DNA of 64,000 bases from Atrichornis clamosus (lineage: Eukaryota; Chordata; Aves; Passeriformes; Menuridae): NCBI GenBank assembly GCA_013400975.1, contig WBMZ01006395.1, forward strand, positions 37,501 through 101,500. The letters are read 5' to 3'. The notes beneath the pieces were generated by a model. It was not told the origin of the DNA. It was given only the letters and a program-made list of their open reading frames with translations, and did no database searches. Made by a program: the position numbers and the translations under genes. Below, piece by piece: positions 1 through 13,620 of this stretch. Numbering within the stretch: the first letter of the stretch is position 1; each line of letters opens with the position of its first letter.

Positions 1-3000
1 GGGACTGGCCAAATGTTTTTATCTATCTATCTGTCTATCTATCTATCTATCTATCTATCTGTGTGCCCGGGCACAGCACCGGGTGCACATGCTAAGCATC
101 TGCATCCTTACACATACATTTATACATTAATCTAAACATGAACATTTGCAAACCTGTAAAATTGGAAGATGAACAGAACCAAAGCACAGTTATATTTATT
201 AGCTAATACATGGGGGAGCCTGACAAATCCCAAGGTTTTAATTTTTACTGTCATTCTGGATGATTTGCAGCTTCCTTTCTCTCTCTTTAACATTTATGTC
301 ATCTACTGACTGTCCCTCACCATCGGACCCAAAAGGAGGAAGTGCGATGTTCAAAATATCTTCCTTAGGGGAGAATTGTTAATAATTATGTCTTGATAAA
401 TAGATTCTTAATAAATATTTCTTTTGAAGTGATTTCTAGTTACAGCTAAAAGGAAGGTAAACATGGGAAAATTTTGTAGTGCTGCTGGAGAATAGGAGAT
501 GTCAAGTGAGCAGTGCATCAGTTTGCTAGAAGTGAGTTTTGGGGTATATTTTAAATAGACAATAACTGAACTTTTTACCTTCAAACTGCCCAGCAGCTGG
601 GCTTCAACCTGCAGCACCCTTCACTAATGGATAATTTCACAGAAGCACTTTCCTTACATTACCAACATACCAACTGCATGTGTTAATGTTTATCTATTTC
701 CTCATAATTTTTTCATGTGTTCTCTGTTAAACAGCATCATATATATTCAGCAGTGGCATAGTTATTTGCACCTAGCTTTATGATGAGTGACATTCACCCC
801 GAATATGTCCTTGCAGAAATGTCTGGCAGCCTCTATACAACCATTGACAAACAAGAGCTTCTCCACGTCCTTTTCGCACACACATTTTTAAAAATTGTTT
901 TCAATTCCATAAAGTTTTTATTTTAATATGACTTGTGACTTCCTGAATAGTGCACAGCATCTAAAAACGGATCAAAGCATTTCAGATTTCTGCTCTCTCA
1001 CACCATGTAAATATGTTGTTGATCCAAAGAGTTTCCTCCAGACCAACTTTTGAGTATCTCAGTGCTATCGTTTTTCCTCTCTTTCCCTCCTGATGCTATT
1101 ATCAGAAAATCAGAATGAATTTAACCAGGGTCTCATATGGCATCAAAACAACTCAGACAGAAACTGGGTATCTCATGCAAATCCAGGGCAATTAATTTTA
1201 GAAGAGGAGATATTTCGGGGTTATTGCATAGTCCACAGACACTCTCCATGCTCCTGCACAGGCGCTCACCAGCCCATTTTTTAAGTACCAAAAAGAACTT
1301 TTAAAAATTCTTTAGAAACAGAATTATCTGCACAGTCAAGAAACAACACAAAAGTACATTCTGTTTGCTACAAGGTGAGCAGAAACTACGGGTGGAGAAA
1401 CTGTGAGTTTCAGGGGAAGAAAAAGAAAAAAGGAAAAAAAAACCCAAGCAGCTTTTAGACTCAACTGTGAGAAAATGTGAACCAGGCAGCGACTGTCCTT
1501 CCCTTGTGAATTACTCACCTGCTCTGATGTAAAAACGGCGCCTCTTCCTCACCACCTCACCACCCAAGGCTGGGCAGCATCAGCACCATGCCACTCCACG
1601 CTGCGCAACACTGCACCATAGAGGCACCAAGGAGGGACCAGGGAAAGGGGTCTCGTCAGGCCAGACATGGATTGGGGTGCCCACTCCATCATGGGGGGGC
1701 TGCGTCTGCCCATTTCAGAGTTGCACTCACAGCTGTTGGGGCATGCTTGCCAAATGTTAATTTAACTCAAATTCAACATTCAAAAATGAGTCAAAACTGG
1801 AGGCCCAACTTCACTCCCTTGTAGCCAAAAATTCCGTGGGATGCCTCCTTCTGCAGCCATCGGTGGGTGCCACAGCATGTGTGCACACATTGTGCACCTC
1901 AGACACACTTCTGAGGTTTTTCCATGAGCACCTGCTCATGGCTCTGTGCTCCTCACACTTTGTATGGGCCCTCTGCTCCTTTAATTCCCTTTTATGCTTG
2001 ATTCTTCAACATTTGAAATCAAAATCAGGATAATTCTGTCACGGGGATAGCAACTTTTCTATACACATGACAGGACCTAACAAGATGTATTAATATCATT
2101 GACATGATAGACCCTCTTGGAATTAAATCAGTGAATATTTTTAGAGAATCCTAATCCGTAGATTATTAACATGATCAAGCATAACTTGAGGAAGTTACTG
2201 TCTTACTGGCACAAGCTCTGGGCTGCTCCAACACACCGGCAAGACGAATCACATGGTGCAAACAGATTTACTGACTTTTTACATTTTTTCCATGTTGCAA
2301 TATGAAAATGCACCGAAATCCATTTAATGTTACCTATGTGCAAGTGTGATATTAAAATGCCTGTTAGACTTGCAGATGATTTTTGGTTTCCTACAGAATT
2401 TTGAACCTGGGTCTAAGTTCTAACAAAACTAAAAAGTCACCTTCCTGTCAGGTTTGGTGAAATTTTGAATGAATTTTCAGAAAGTAGGAACTTCAATATG
2501 AGTATTAATACATGGCACTGACTGCAGAAAGAGGGCACAGAAAAATTTAGGGTTTTTTTTCTCATATGTTTCTCAAATGTTTTTAAAATGCACTGGAAAC
2601 CTCATTCTGGCTTGAAAATTTATCTTCCTTATTTAGACGGTTAATACTTGAAATAGTAATAATTATTTAAATGCTTGTGTAAGTTTACCTTTTCAAACTA
2701 AAAGAAAGAGCAGTGAAATTTTTAAACTGAATTTGCAAGCACTAAAGAAAAAAAAATCTTTTCCCTTAAAAAAACTATGGTTGAGTATATGGAGGGGAGA
2801 TATTTCAGCAGTGAACCTTTAATGATTATTCTGTTTGATTAATTAACCACTCACCCAACAGCTCTGGTGTATAAAAAAAAATAACCCAAACCTTTATGGC
2901 TTTGAGGTGCACTGCGCTTGAGGGACATATATCACCAAATGTCATGTACTGCACAAAGAGCATCCGAGGCATGCGGGGTTTAGCTAACCAGAGATTTAAA

Positions 3001-6000
3001 ATACTAAAGTACATTTATTTCCATTCCCTGCTCTTCTCCCTTTCCCTTTCAAAGGCGTTGCTTTTGCAGCAAACACGGTTCCTGACACCACTCCAAGGCG
3101 CTGCTGAAGTCTGAGCGATGCCGCTCTCCAAAACAAACATGCCGACAATGTTATTTGGAATGCCAAAATCAGAGAAGTGGGAATTAATTAGTTCAGCTTT
3201 CTATTCCACCCTTTCTGCACTCCCAGGTTGCTTCCAGAAATATACCAAAATGCAATTTTTGGTCAAGATATAATCTGCCTTTAGCCCTCAATTTAAAAGC
3301 ACCTTTTACTTTTTTTCTGTTGAGCAGGTACAGAAGAGCATGGGACAAATAAAGGTTAGAGAAAGCAGGACACTTCCTACAATGGTTATTACATGATGAA
3401 GGTAAGCGGCAGGTGATGCCCAGGCTGCTGGAACGTTCTGCATCCCACCCAAATCATCTGCTCAGGTCCTTGCAGAAAATCTTATATATTTATACAGGGT
3501 TATTAAAACTGCTTCTTTTCCCCACCATATTTTAAATACAGCTTTCAAATAAAAATTGGGGAAGAACTCTTAGCTAGTATGCTTTTATTGTAAAAGCTGT
3601 AGCCTCTGCTTTGAATTTATAAATTTAACAGTTATTTCAGGACTTTAAACTCTCCTTGTTTTCTGGGAATAAAAAAAGCTATCAGAAATAGTACTGCCTT
3701 TTGTGAAATATGATTTCTTTGCAATAGGAAAAAATTTGGGGTTTAGGTTTCTGATAGCCTCAAAAAATATCTGAAACTTGAAAGAGAATGGCAACACACG
3801 GCAAATTACAACTAGTAGGGGAAAATAAACAGTAAAATCCCTCTGCCGAGCACACTGACCCCCTCTGACCTGCTGGCTTTCTCCAGGACAGCTGTGCAGG
3901 GTTGGCAGCATGGCAGGAGCATCTCTGACACTGAAAACCCCTTGCAAGAGGGCCCAGTTTGGACAATGCAAACAAAGAATTTAAAACCAAAATATCTGCT
4001 TCTTGCTGGCCAAGCTCTGCCCCAGCTCCTCCCCTGGCTAATGGGGCGAGTACCCTCTTGAAGGGCAGGAAATCTTCACAAACCCAAGTGTCTCCCGAGC
4101 AGGTCTGGGGACACTGTCGTGTTCCAGGTGTTCGTGTTGCCCCAAAACTCACAAGAGTCAGAGTCATCTTTACCCTAAATCCATATTGCTGGGAATTCTG
4201 AGTTGCCTTCCCTGTAAAATATCCTGCTGAAAGGATCCTGAAACATTGGCACATGAGATCCCACTCCGGGATTCCAAAATAGGAGAAATATATGGCCTGT
4301 CTCACAAACAAAGTGGTGTTTTTACTAGAATTAGTAGAAATAGCCTTAAAACACCTGGAGAGGAATTGGTCAGGTGCTGAAGCACTCCAGAGGAGTGCAC
4401 TGATCCCATGGTCTGTGGCTTCACGTCATGACCAGCGGAGCCGGCCCTGTGGCCATGTCACAGCCACAGCAGCGAAGAAGTCGGGGATTAACTTCCTCCC
4501 AAAAATACTCCTAAACCCATCCCTTCCCTCACCACTCAAGACCTAAAAAACCTCTCTGGAAACCAAACATGCTCCCTCTCACTCTCTCTCAAGCCTAAAT
4601 ATTTTTTGCCAGGGTTGTATTGTTTTTAATTTTCCCTTTTTGGAAGCCACACTGTAACAGATAGAAATTGACTTGCAGAGACATGGCTTACATTTTCACT
4701 TTAGGAAAAAAGTGGCAGGCCACAAGGCATTTTAATAATGCACACAAAGAAATCTGAGCGCAAAATTTAAACACAAAAGACGCATTGTCCCTTCATGTCC
4801 TTCATGCACAGGGCCAAACCAGCCAGTTCCTGGTTCACCTTCCTTTACATAAGTAGATTAAAAGTACGATTAACAAACTGTCAAAAAGTGTGTAAAATGA
4901 TAGCTTCTGCTAGTTAAAAATTCATATGGTTCTAAAACGCTGTTGGTGGCCATCTTGGCCTGTGAGGTTTCACACGGACAAGACTGGTGAAAGCAGGGCA
5001 TGGGGGATGGAGTTAGTGTGGCTGGCTGGAGCTGCACCGGGGCAGGAAGGGGTTATGAAAAATGAGCAATGCCTACAGAAAGAAAACACCTGATCCGAGC
5101 GAGATTTGTGTTTTAACACATTTGCCAACACCAAGAAACACTTCAGGTAAACAAAAAACTTATTCTGCCTATTTTAGGGACATAATTTCTTTACTCAGTT
5201 GATATCAACCAAGAAGATCCTAACACTTTCAAAGTTCATTTCTGTTTGAGTGTGGTATCCTCATCCTCATCCTGGGCTGGACCAGCCACGTCTGTTCCTG
5301 TTTAGCATAAGCTGCTCTGGCAGTGTGGATGAGATGAGATCTGCAGCCAGCATGTTCTCCATCTGACACCAAAACACCGAGGTGGCTCTGTTCACCTTCT
5401 CTGACTGCCTCACCAGCACTGCCGTGCTCTGGGGGAGTCCGGGCTCACCGCAGGGACTCACGGCAGAAGTGCAACTTCATGCCCAGAGCAAAACAGGGTC
5501 ACTATGAGTTGAAAATAAATAAATTTCCTCTTTTTTTCCCCGGTGATGTCATCTGCTGAGTGGAAACACAGCCGCTTGCAGCAGCTTCAGGGTGCTCGGG
5601 CCGCAAGGCCACCACAACCCACGCGACAGGAGCCAGGCCCCACCCGCTGGTCGGGTCCAGGTACCCCGGCCCATAGTGCCTCCCCATGGCCAGCTCAGAG
5701 CCCTGGGCCACTGGCCCCAACAGTAGACGGGAGAAGAGCTGTCCCCTGTGGAATGTGTCACCCTGGGCCTACAGTGGGCCCCCAGCTCTGCCCCTCCAAA
5801 GCCTGGACCTGCTGAGGGCAGGACAGCAAGGCGGGCACACAGCAAGGCGGACAGGCAGCAGGTCAAACTTGAAAGGGAAATGTTATATTTTTTAAAGAAT
5901 AAACTGCAAAACTGAACCAAATGAAAGAAGATTACAGGGTGCCTTCTTCTCGTAAGTTTTTCCACTGTATTTTTTTGTATTATTTAGGGTTTATATTTTT

Positions 6001-9000
6001 TGTTTGTAGGTTAGAGGGCTATAATTTGGCATCCACTCAAAATACATTAAAAATATTGTTACATTTATAGCTCGAATCTGACATGACAAGAGAAAGGAAA
6101 TGAGAAAGAGCCAAGTGCTCTGAGGGTGAAAAAACACTGCTGTGCACACCCCCATATCCTTAGGGTGGAGAGGGGATGTGATGGCATGTCTTGTGGAGCA
6201 TGGGCCATGTTTTCTGGGTTTGCGCAGCACCTGGCATTCAGAAAAGTCAGAATTGTAAGCTAAGCTTCCTTATAACCCAGAACAAAGAGCTCGACAAGGT
6301 CTCCAAATGCCTTGTGCCCCAAAAAATGATGCATATCATCGACTCTCCAGTAACCTACATTCGAAACCGTTTATCCTGAATCTGCCAAAGAAGTCTTTGT
6401 CCTACTATTTGATTGACAAAAACCCCTTTGATAAACATTAGTGGATGTGAAAACCAACCAATGTACTGCAAAGAGATACGTACATGAATAAAAACTTGAG
6501 ACATGTTTTGACAAATATAATTTCACTTCTCTGATACAGGAGAAATACAGAGAGTAGTCATGAAAATGATGTGTAAAAGTTTCAAATCACCATCTTAAAG
6601 AGGTTATTAAATATTATTTTAAACCACTGTGGGAACTGGATTTTTCTGCTGACTTTGATTGGTTTATTTTTTCAGAGTAATTTTAGTTAAGAGAGTTGAA
6701 AGAACAAGTTTAAAGAAACTACTTTCATCCACTTATAAACCTTTGATTATCACAAAGTCCTTAGACTTAAGCTTCATTGAATGCCATATAATAATCTTTT
6801 TTTCCATCAAAAGGAAGATTAAAATATTCCACTTCTAATCCTTTTTGCCATTTCTTCATAAGATTTGTTGTGCTGGCAGTCTGTTTTGGTTGGAATAAGA
6901 TGTTTCAGCCCATACAACAAATTATTTGCAATGTTCTCAAATTTGTCACCACGGCCAACGTCAACAAACCCCACCACCATCCCCAAGAGCAGAATGGGTT
7001 TGTTATTGAGTCATTGTTCGAGTTGCCCTGCACACTGTGCAGGGGCTCTGAGGAGTCAATAGATGGCAGTCCATCTCCTAGGAAAGTGCCGGAAAATGAG
7101 TAAAATAACCAAAAGCCTCATAAAAGAGAGAGGTAGAAGGCCGTGTGGTTCTTCACCAGCATTCACAGTAATTAACTAAGAATGCTTTACAGAAAGTGAA
7201 ACATTTGGACAAACTCTGTGATGGCCGTCTGTGAACGGCGCCAAAAAAACTGTGTTTTATCACAAAACTGAGCGCCCAAGTTCATCTGCACATACATATA
7301 CCTGTGTGTGGGATGCCCACCACCAATTTACCAAAACCAGTTTAAACCTAGGGGTTGTACCCATGGCTGAAGGGCAGGAAAAGCTTTTCTGTGGCCCCCA
7401 GTGATTGGGCAGCCTCTGTGGGCCATGACAGACACAACTGCAGTTTTGTTTTAAACATCTCTTATTTTTCTTTACATCGTTATCCTGTTTGTACCGAAAT
7501 ATTTATTCTAAAATAGGTAAATTGTAAGCTAATTTCTACCGTGAAATACTACTATGCTGATACGAGAGTAAAAAATCTTGGCTTTTTGTTACAATCCTAT
7601 AAAGATATATATATGTAATATATACAAAGTATGCATTATGCTAACACAGAGGTTTTGTTTCTTGCCAGAACATTATTTACTTCTGCTCTGCTTTGGGTGC
7701 AAAAGAGAATATTTAAAGGCAGTAAAGAAAACCAGAACTCATACTTTTAAACAATTTAGATAATGCAGTTTCTTTTAATTTATTTATTGCAAGTATCAAA
7801 CACGTCTTTTACCACACAAATTTTTAAATTCTGGGCTTAATATAACTGCTAATGTAACTTTGAGCCAAAGGGACTCTTCCCATGCAAGAAATGGAGGCGT
7901 GCAAAACATTTCCCATGTGTCCAAAATGTGGATTATTTGTAGATAATTTGCAATTCACTGCAAAGTAAAAAATCTATTTATCAGAAGCTAGGGTCTGACT
8001 TGATACCAATTGATCTTTGTGTGCCCATATTTGACAGCATTTCAAAATGCCCCTAAAATACACTAAGAATTTCCCAATGGGTACATTTAATAATAGACCC
8101 ATATTTGTAGCCACTACATTTTCTAGCAAGAACTTGTTTTGACACTTTTTAAGGTTTACATTAAATTAAGTGTAAACCCTGAATGCTTTCTACAAAATCC
8201 ACAGAAATAATTTTCTACCTCAAGCTACCTCAAATTTTGCCTTAGTATACCAGTTGGTCAAGTTTAAGCTACACCTGTTTTTTTTACGGACATAAATATT
8301 TTCACAGTGTTGATGGCAACTCACTTTTGGAGGAATTTTCAATGGTAGGTGAGACAAAAATGAAATTATCTTTATCTTGGTAAAAACCAGAACACAAGAT
8401 GTTACTGCACGAAATATTCCTATCTGATTATTAAGTTCAAAGTATCATAAATACTTCAGAAATTGTTTTTACATTCACTCAGGGATTATAATGAAAGACA
8501 GTATTTACCTTTTTCCTTCATCCAATTAAAAAAAAAATAAAACAAAAATATTCAGCGAATGCATCTTTTGCTCATAATGCTTTTCTTTTTAAAAAAAAAC
8601 AAACAAAAAGTCTTTACCAAATCTGTTTAAAAGTGAATTCTCAGGAAGAGTGGAGGATTTCCAGGGCAGATCTTTGTGTTAAAATCATTATGAACAAAAC
8701 ACTAATGAGAGGTTTTAAGTGCAGATTTCTCCTAATCATTGAATTTTGAAGCAAAAAAGCAGAAAAAAGAGCATTCCACTGCCATGAAGAGGTAGAGGCA
8801 TAAATTATAAAGCACATCCCATCTAATGCTCCAGAGAAAAAGCCAAAGACCCAAAAAGAAAAGTAGTGGAGAAACTTTTCTATTTTGTTTTGAGCAGAGA
8901 GCACGGGTTAGTTATCTGTAACAGCCAAAGACGTGCAAGGCCGATCTGGGGAGCGATGACAGCAAAAGTTCAGAGGAACAACAGAACCTTGATCTTTAAA

Positions 9001-9714
9001 GGTGCTTTTATGTATGACAATTTTATAAATTAATATATTTAAGATCTGTGACACCAATCCAAGGAATATTTACTGGTTAAATATTGTACTAGGTTTCAAT
9101 ATTTAGCCAAATTTAAACAGATTTTGTTGTATTTTTTATATCTATTTTACATATGAGGAAAAGCCTTAAGTAATAAAGTGGCACAGTTTCACAAAGTTTT
9201 ATTTTCTTTTAGGGACTAAAAATCAACTAATGCAGGCCAAAGAAGCAGTCACAGCTATATCCTAATAACTATAAACTATCTGCAAAAGTTTATGAGGTGT
9301 TTTTGCTCAGAATTAATATCTCCGTTGTAACTGAAATTTATTTCACTCATCTAAAAAAAAAGCTTTGTCACACAGAGTGACTAATTAGCAGCATCTGGGA
9401 TATCTGAGATGGCATTACTGCTTCAGCTATGCATCCCAACTTAAAACTTAACACTCTTTCTATGTGTAAATGTGGTCACTGAGAGGAGAGAGGCAAGGCA
9501 CTATTTTAGTTATTACAGTATTAAAATGAAATCAGAAGTTTTAAATATGTTTAAAAAATAGTGACAGTGTTTCATCACCTTCTTCAGTTCAAAAACTCTT
9601 CAGACGTTTATTATCTTCTCAGAGAAGATGCTTGTCTATATTTTATGGTCAGCAGTTCACAGAAGAGTAAATAGGTTGGGTGTAGAAGAAAATAAAAAAG
9701 GTGTTTCTACTTAC
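1..9714 (-). other. ZCCHC7 intron 6 (part), no exon seen
   Basis: This is AT-rich non-coding sequence downstream of the micro-exon in gene direction. It carries a short tetranucleotide repeat at 21-60 and a GC-richer patch at about 5570-5830. I searched the minus strand for the expected fifth knuckle (CYHCAQKGHYGHEC-like) and the following acidic/basic segments and found nothing convincing. The longest reading frame (183 codons, minus strand, 3760-4311) has no recognisable domain. No CR1 element is evident here. Confidence 0.8.
21..60. repeat. (ATCT)10 microsatellite
   Basis: Ten consecutive ATCT-type tetranucleotide units, with one GTCT substitution in the fourth unit. It is intronic and probably length-variable between individuals. 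Confidence 0.95.
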
Positions 9715-9750
9715 TGTTAGGTGATACTGCCTCCATATTTCTGGGCAAGC
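9715..9750 (-). CDS. ZCCHC7: ZCCHC7, 36-nt micro-exon with IWRXY motif (probable exon 6)
   Basis: A pyrimidine-rich acceptor (TTTTTATTTTCCAG, ending at 9751) precedes 36 bases, followed by ACA|GTAAGT, a consensus donor at 9713-9714. The exon is in phase 0 at both ends and encodes 12 residues, ACPEIWRQYHLT. The Cys at position 2 completes knuckle 4, started in the exon at 17656-17826 ([14 protein letters not shown]). The rest holds IWRQY, the IWRXY motif of the linker between knuckles 4 and 5 of yeast Air1/Air2, reported to be needed for binding the Trf4 poly(A) polymerase and for TRAMP integrity. The short length hides it from ordinary reading-frame scans. The family next has a knuckle 5 and a basic C-terminal tail; I could not find them in 1-9714, so they should lie to the left of the window. 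Confidence 0.95.
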
Positions 9751-12700
9751 CTGGAAAATAAAAATATTGATCAGCTAGGAGCATGAAACAAGGTGCTTTA
9801 CAGCCTGTTGGTTTTGGCATAACACAGTATCCACTGGTGTCGGTCACAGGAAAATAAGAAGCTTAACTGAAAGGGTCTGCATTTCAGCTTCAAAAACCCG
9901 GCTAGACAGTTTAATTGAATTTTACACTGGTTTAACACACTCCCTGCCATTGTCAGAAAGCCAGTAACAGTTTTCTCTCTGCCCTTTTTCTCCGAGGGGC
10001 AGAAGTTTGGGAGAGCAGCGTGCTTGTGACTGTAGGAAGCATTAATGCTGCAAAACAAACAGGGGCGGATTTAAATTCTACATTTTCTGACATTTTAAAT
10101 TTACATAATGCTCTAGAAATTAAATCACAAGATGCCTTCCTTTCATGTAGGAACAGAAATATTTTATCTTTTTTGTATGTATCTCTTTCCTAATCAAAAT
10201 ATAATTGTTACATGTAATAATCCTCAGCAGCCTCATGTCAGATGAGTTGTAAAACAAGAACCATAACAGATTGCTTTAATGTTTCTATTTTTACAATGGC
10301 TTGCTTGCTTTTTTAAAAAACTTTGAATTTTTTTTTAATTGCCAGACTCACACACCAACTCCTAAGTGCAGCCCTTTGTAAAAAATTTTTTTAGAGCAGA
10401 TTTTTGAGTCACAACGACACAATAGACCTGAGGGACACGAGAGACGGTGAAGAGGAAAACGTGGATCTTTAAAACAAAATCAGACAGAACGTATTGGTGA
10501 TCTCTGAGGCTCAGGACACTCTCTTAGGCGTTCTTAACGCTTTTACAAAACATACAATATTTCTGATGGACCCTGAATCACAGACAGACACGGAAATTGT
10601 GGCACTTTTTGTCATTTTGGCGCACAGTTACTGCAGTGGAGGGCTTTCACTTCTCCTTAGAACATTTACCCTCTTATGAGAACAACTCCTTAGTCATTTG
10701 AACAATTAGCAATTTGGTTTGCCAACTTTCATTTTCAGTACTTTAAGAAGAAATAGAAGTTATTCCATGGCTTCTCTGTAATATGCTGCAGCTGCAATTT
10801 CAAACACTGAAGCCTCATGACTTCTTGCAAATTAGTACTATTAACATTTCTCTAGCTTTCAAATAGATTTTTCACTCATGCCTAAACTCTTGCCTTCTTG
10901 CATTTTGATGGTGTGTGTTAATTTAAAAAAGCCCACAACACAACTAGCATCTCTCAAAATAAAATCCAAGTTTTTGCCAGTCACCCTGTGGCACATACAG
11001 CATGTTTTTCGTGGATGTGATGGAAATTATATTATTTATTATTAATTCCACCAGGAACATAATTTTCTGCAGAAAAATCTACTATCTCTTCAATGTAATG
11101 GTTCAACATTTCTCCTCTTATTCAAATACTGTGTGTAAATATTTGAGTTTTTTATTAATATTTCTATAAAGGAAATATGTGAAGGACATCACATTCCTCA
11201 CTCAGGATCTGACAGTTGGAACACACTTGAGCTGTCTTTGAGCACAAACAAAAGGATTTTCCTCCTTTCCTAACTTAGCCAGGGTTCAGAGAGGCAAAAC
11301 ATAAACACTCTCTAGCCCGTAAAAATATTGAACCAGAGGTCTTGGCGTCTCCCTCAGACCTGAAGAGGCTTCAGCTGTGCAGGACAGCTGTGCTGGTCGA
11401 GATCAGGGGTAGCAGGCAGTTATTTATACATTAGTTCTGGACAGTTTTTGATTACCACAGTGTGCCCAGGATAATGTGGTTGAAAAATCGCAATCAACGA
11501 GTTGTCCTATACTGGCAAAATGCCACTCTGTGGTATGACCTTTACTCATACGACAGCTATTTAATAATCATCATCATAATAAAAATTACTTTATTTTCGA
11601 ATAATTTTTTGGTTGGGTATGTTTTCCGCTCTCGACACAAAGACATCACTTTGAGCAAAAATCTGTAACTCAGAGTGGGAACCACAGTTGGCAGAGCTCT
11701 AGTCAAAATCCTGGGAGAGGTGCAGCCCCAGCCCCTTTGTGGTGCTGTCCAGAGGTGGGTTTTATCCTCAAACATGCTTTAAGGGTGTGGCAAAACCAAA
11801 AGGAGGTAAGGAAGAAACTGATGAGGGAAGATTGGCTGAGCTTATTCCTTCATTCATATGGTGACTCGGGGTAATACTGCTCACCATTATTAAATTGGGT
11901 ACAATAGCTGAGGAGGGGTGACTGTTACACAACAGCTTTTTAGAGATGATGCTTTTAACCAGGAGCCTTGTTACCTAGCATCAGCTCAGGGTTACTGCCC
12001 GCGTCTTCTACTGTAGAATGATAAAAACTATGATTAACAATTACAGCCAAATACCAGCTCCTCAAATGAAGCAGAGAGGTTTGCTATGGAAGAGAGCATA
12101 GCCAGACACAACCACTGCCAAACCCATAATCTTCCTTATTTATTTAAAAGAACTTAACCATAAACAGCCCTCATTTAAAGAAAAGCCCTGTGGTACCCAA
12201 CCACTATGGCAGCGTGATGAACTACATTAAAATAAAATTGCATTTATTTCCTGCCCCAGTGGTCTGACCTTACTTGCATTTAGATGTACCCACACAAAAG
12301 GTGCCTACTCTAGAGGGTAGTGCCGCTGCCGCTGTGTGGCCGCCGAGCACGTGGGTGAGGGTGCGTCCCTGCACCTGCCGACACCTTTGGCTGTGTAAGC
12401 CCTGGGCCATTATTCCCCAAATGTGCCTCACTCTTGCCACAGACCACGTCCAGTGAGAGTGGATGGGCAATCACTCGTGCCTGAGGCTGACCCAGTGCAG
12501 GGTGCCATACTGGGCCAATCGAGACTGGGTGCTGCACGTTTTGACCCATATTGAATTTTATCAGGTGCTAATTATTGTTTTACCAGAACAACGGCTTAAT
12601 GCATCTGTTGTTTAATTCCCACTTCCCTATTCTCCAACGTGAACATCAAAGAAAATAAAACACTCAATCTCAAACAGCCTCTGACAGCAGACCGGGACTC

Positions 12701-12767
12701 GAGAGCTCAATAGACGAGGCCCTTGCCACCAGTTCTCATATTTCCACAACAATGAGCAAACACAAAA

Positions 12768-13620
12768 CCGGCACTAAGCGGCCTTTCCTCCTTTCCGCTC
12801 CCCTCGGCCGGTCGTCTGCCTCGCGCCGAGAGGGCCCTCGACGGCGGCCCTGCGGGGCGCGCAGCGCGGGGGAGCGGATTAGCCCCGCTAACATGCGAGC
12901 GCCGGCGAAAGGGAAGGAAAAACCCCACTACTGTATTTGGCGTATGAATAACCAAAATGCACGCGCTGACAGGAGACCGGGACAGGCCCGCTGCTCCCCG
13001 GGAGAAAATGTAGCTGTGATGAGTGACAGGGCTTTCAGGAAATATGTTCACAATCACAGACAGTGAAGGCCATGACCTAGATCGTTTAAGAGCTTGTCTT
13101 GTCAAATTATCAAAAGCTTCTTCGTCTCTGAATAAAGAGTGACATAAGTGAGTGTCAGAAAGCTGCAGGCTGACAAGCCAAGCATACAATAACAGCATGC
13201 ACGTCACATACTTGCCGAACACCGCCACGGCTAGCGGCAAATCTTAATGAGAGCGCGGCTGGCCCAGGAGACTTGGGTCCCTGCTGGCATAGCTACTCAT
13301 CTCGCAAAAATCCTTCAGCTCCGAGTCAGTTATGGTCTGACACGACGACTACAATTACTAAACACAACTTTTTAACAGAATCCTCTGGTGCTTTGTCAAA
13401 GCGGCGGCGGCTGCTTGGAGCTGCCCCGCTGCAAGCCACCACAATAAAACAAAAGATTTGCCAAAATACACACTTTTCATCATCTCTGTATGGGAACCGT
13501 CGCGGAAAACACACAATGCTTCCCTTCAAAACCATTTCCTGCACAAGCAGATGTTGAGACCTCTCCTCACGCTGTCAGCGCAGACGGCCGCTGGCGCTGG
13601 GCAGGCAGAGCTGGTTAACT
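12768..13620. promoter_or_regulatory. Intronic CpG island with CpG-bearing flank
   Basis: About 12768-13000 holds roughly 25-30 CpG dinucleotides, including GGCGCGCAGCGCGG, in otherwise CpG-poor AT-rich sequence. CpGs continue more sparsely to about 13620, around 13200-13260 (GCCGAACACCGCCACGG), 13400-13430 (GCGGCGGCGG) and 13495-13605. Between them lie motif-like blocks: CTTTGTCAAAG (13391-13401, a perfect palindrome of the Sox/TCF core), CACGTCACATA (13200-13210) and GAGTCAG (13323-13329). There is no exon of the host gene here. Retained CpGs far from the gene's own 5' end suggest an unmethylated regulatory element: an alternative promoter, an antisense or lncRNA promoter, or an enhancer. 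A 177-codon minus-strand frame (12707-13240) crosses it but has no recognisable domain. The functional role is inference. Confidence 0.6.

Noticed and set aside
3760..4311. 183-codon minus-strand frame in intron 6
   Set aside because: No domain or family similarity. It is on the host strand, but the expected ZCCHC7 C-terminal content (fifth CCHC knuckle, basic tail) is absent.
7228..7248. E2F-like GGCGCCAAAAAAAC motif
   Set aside because: A single isolated motif in AT-rich intron, with no CpG island or other promoter signs near it.
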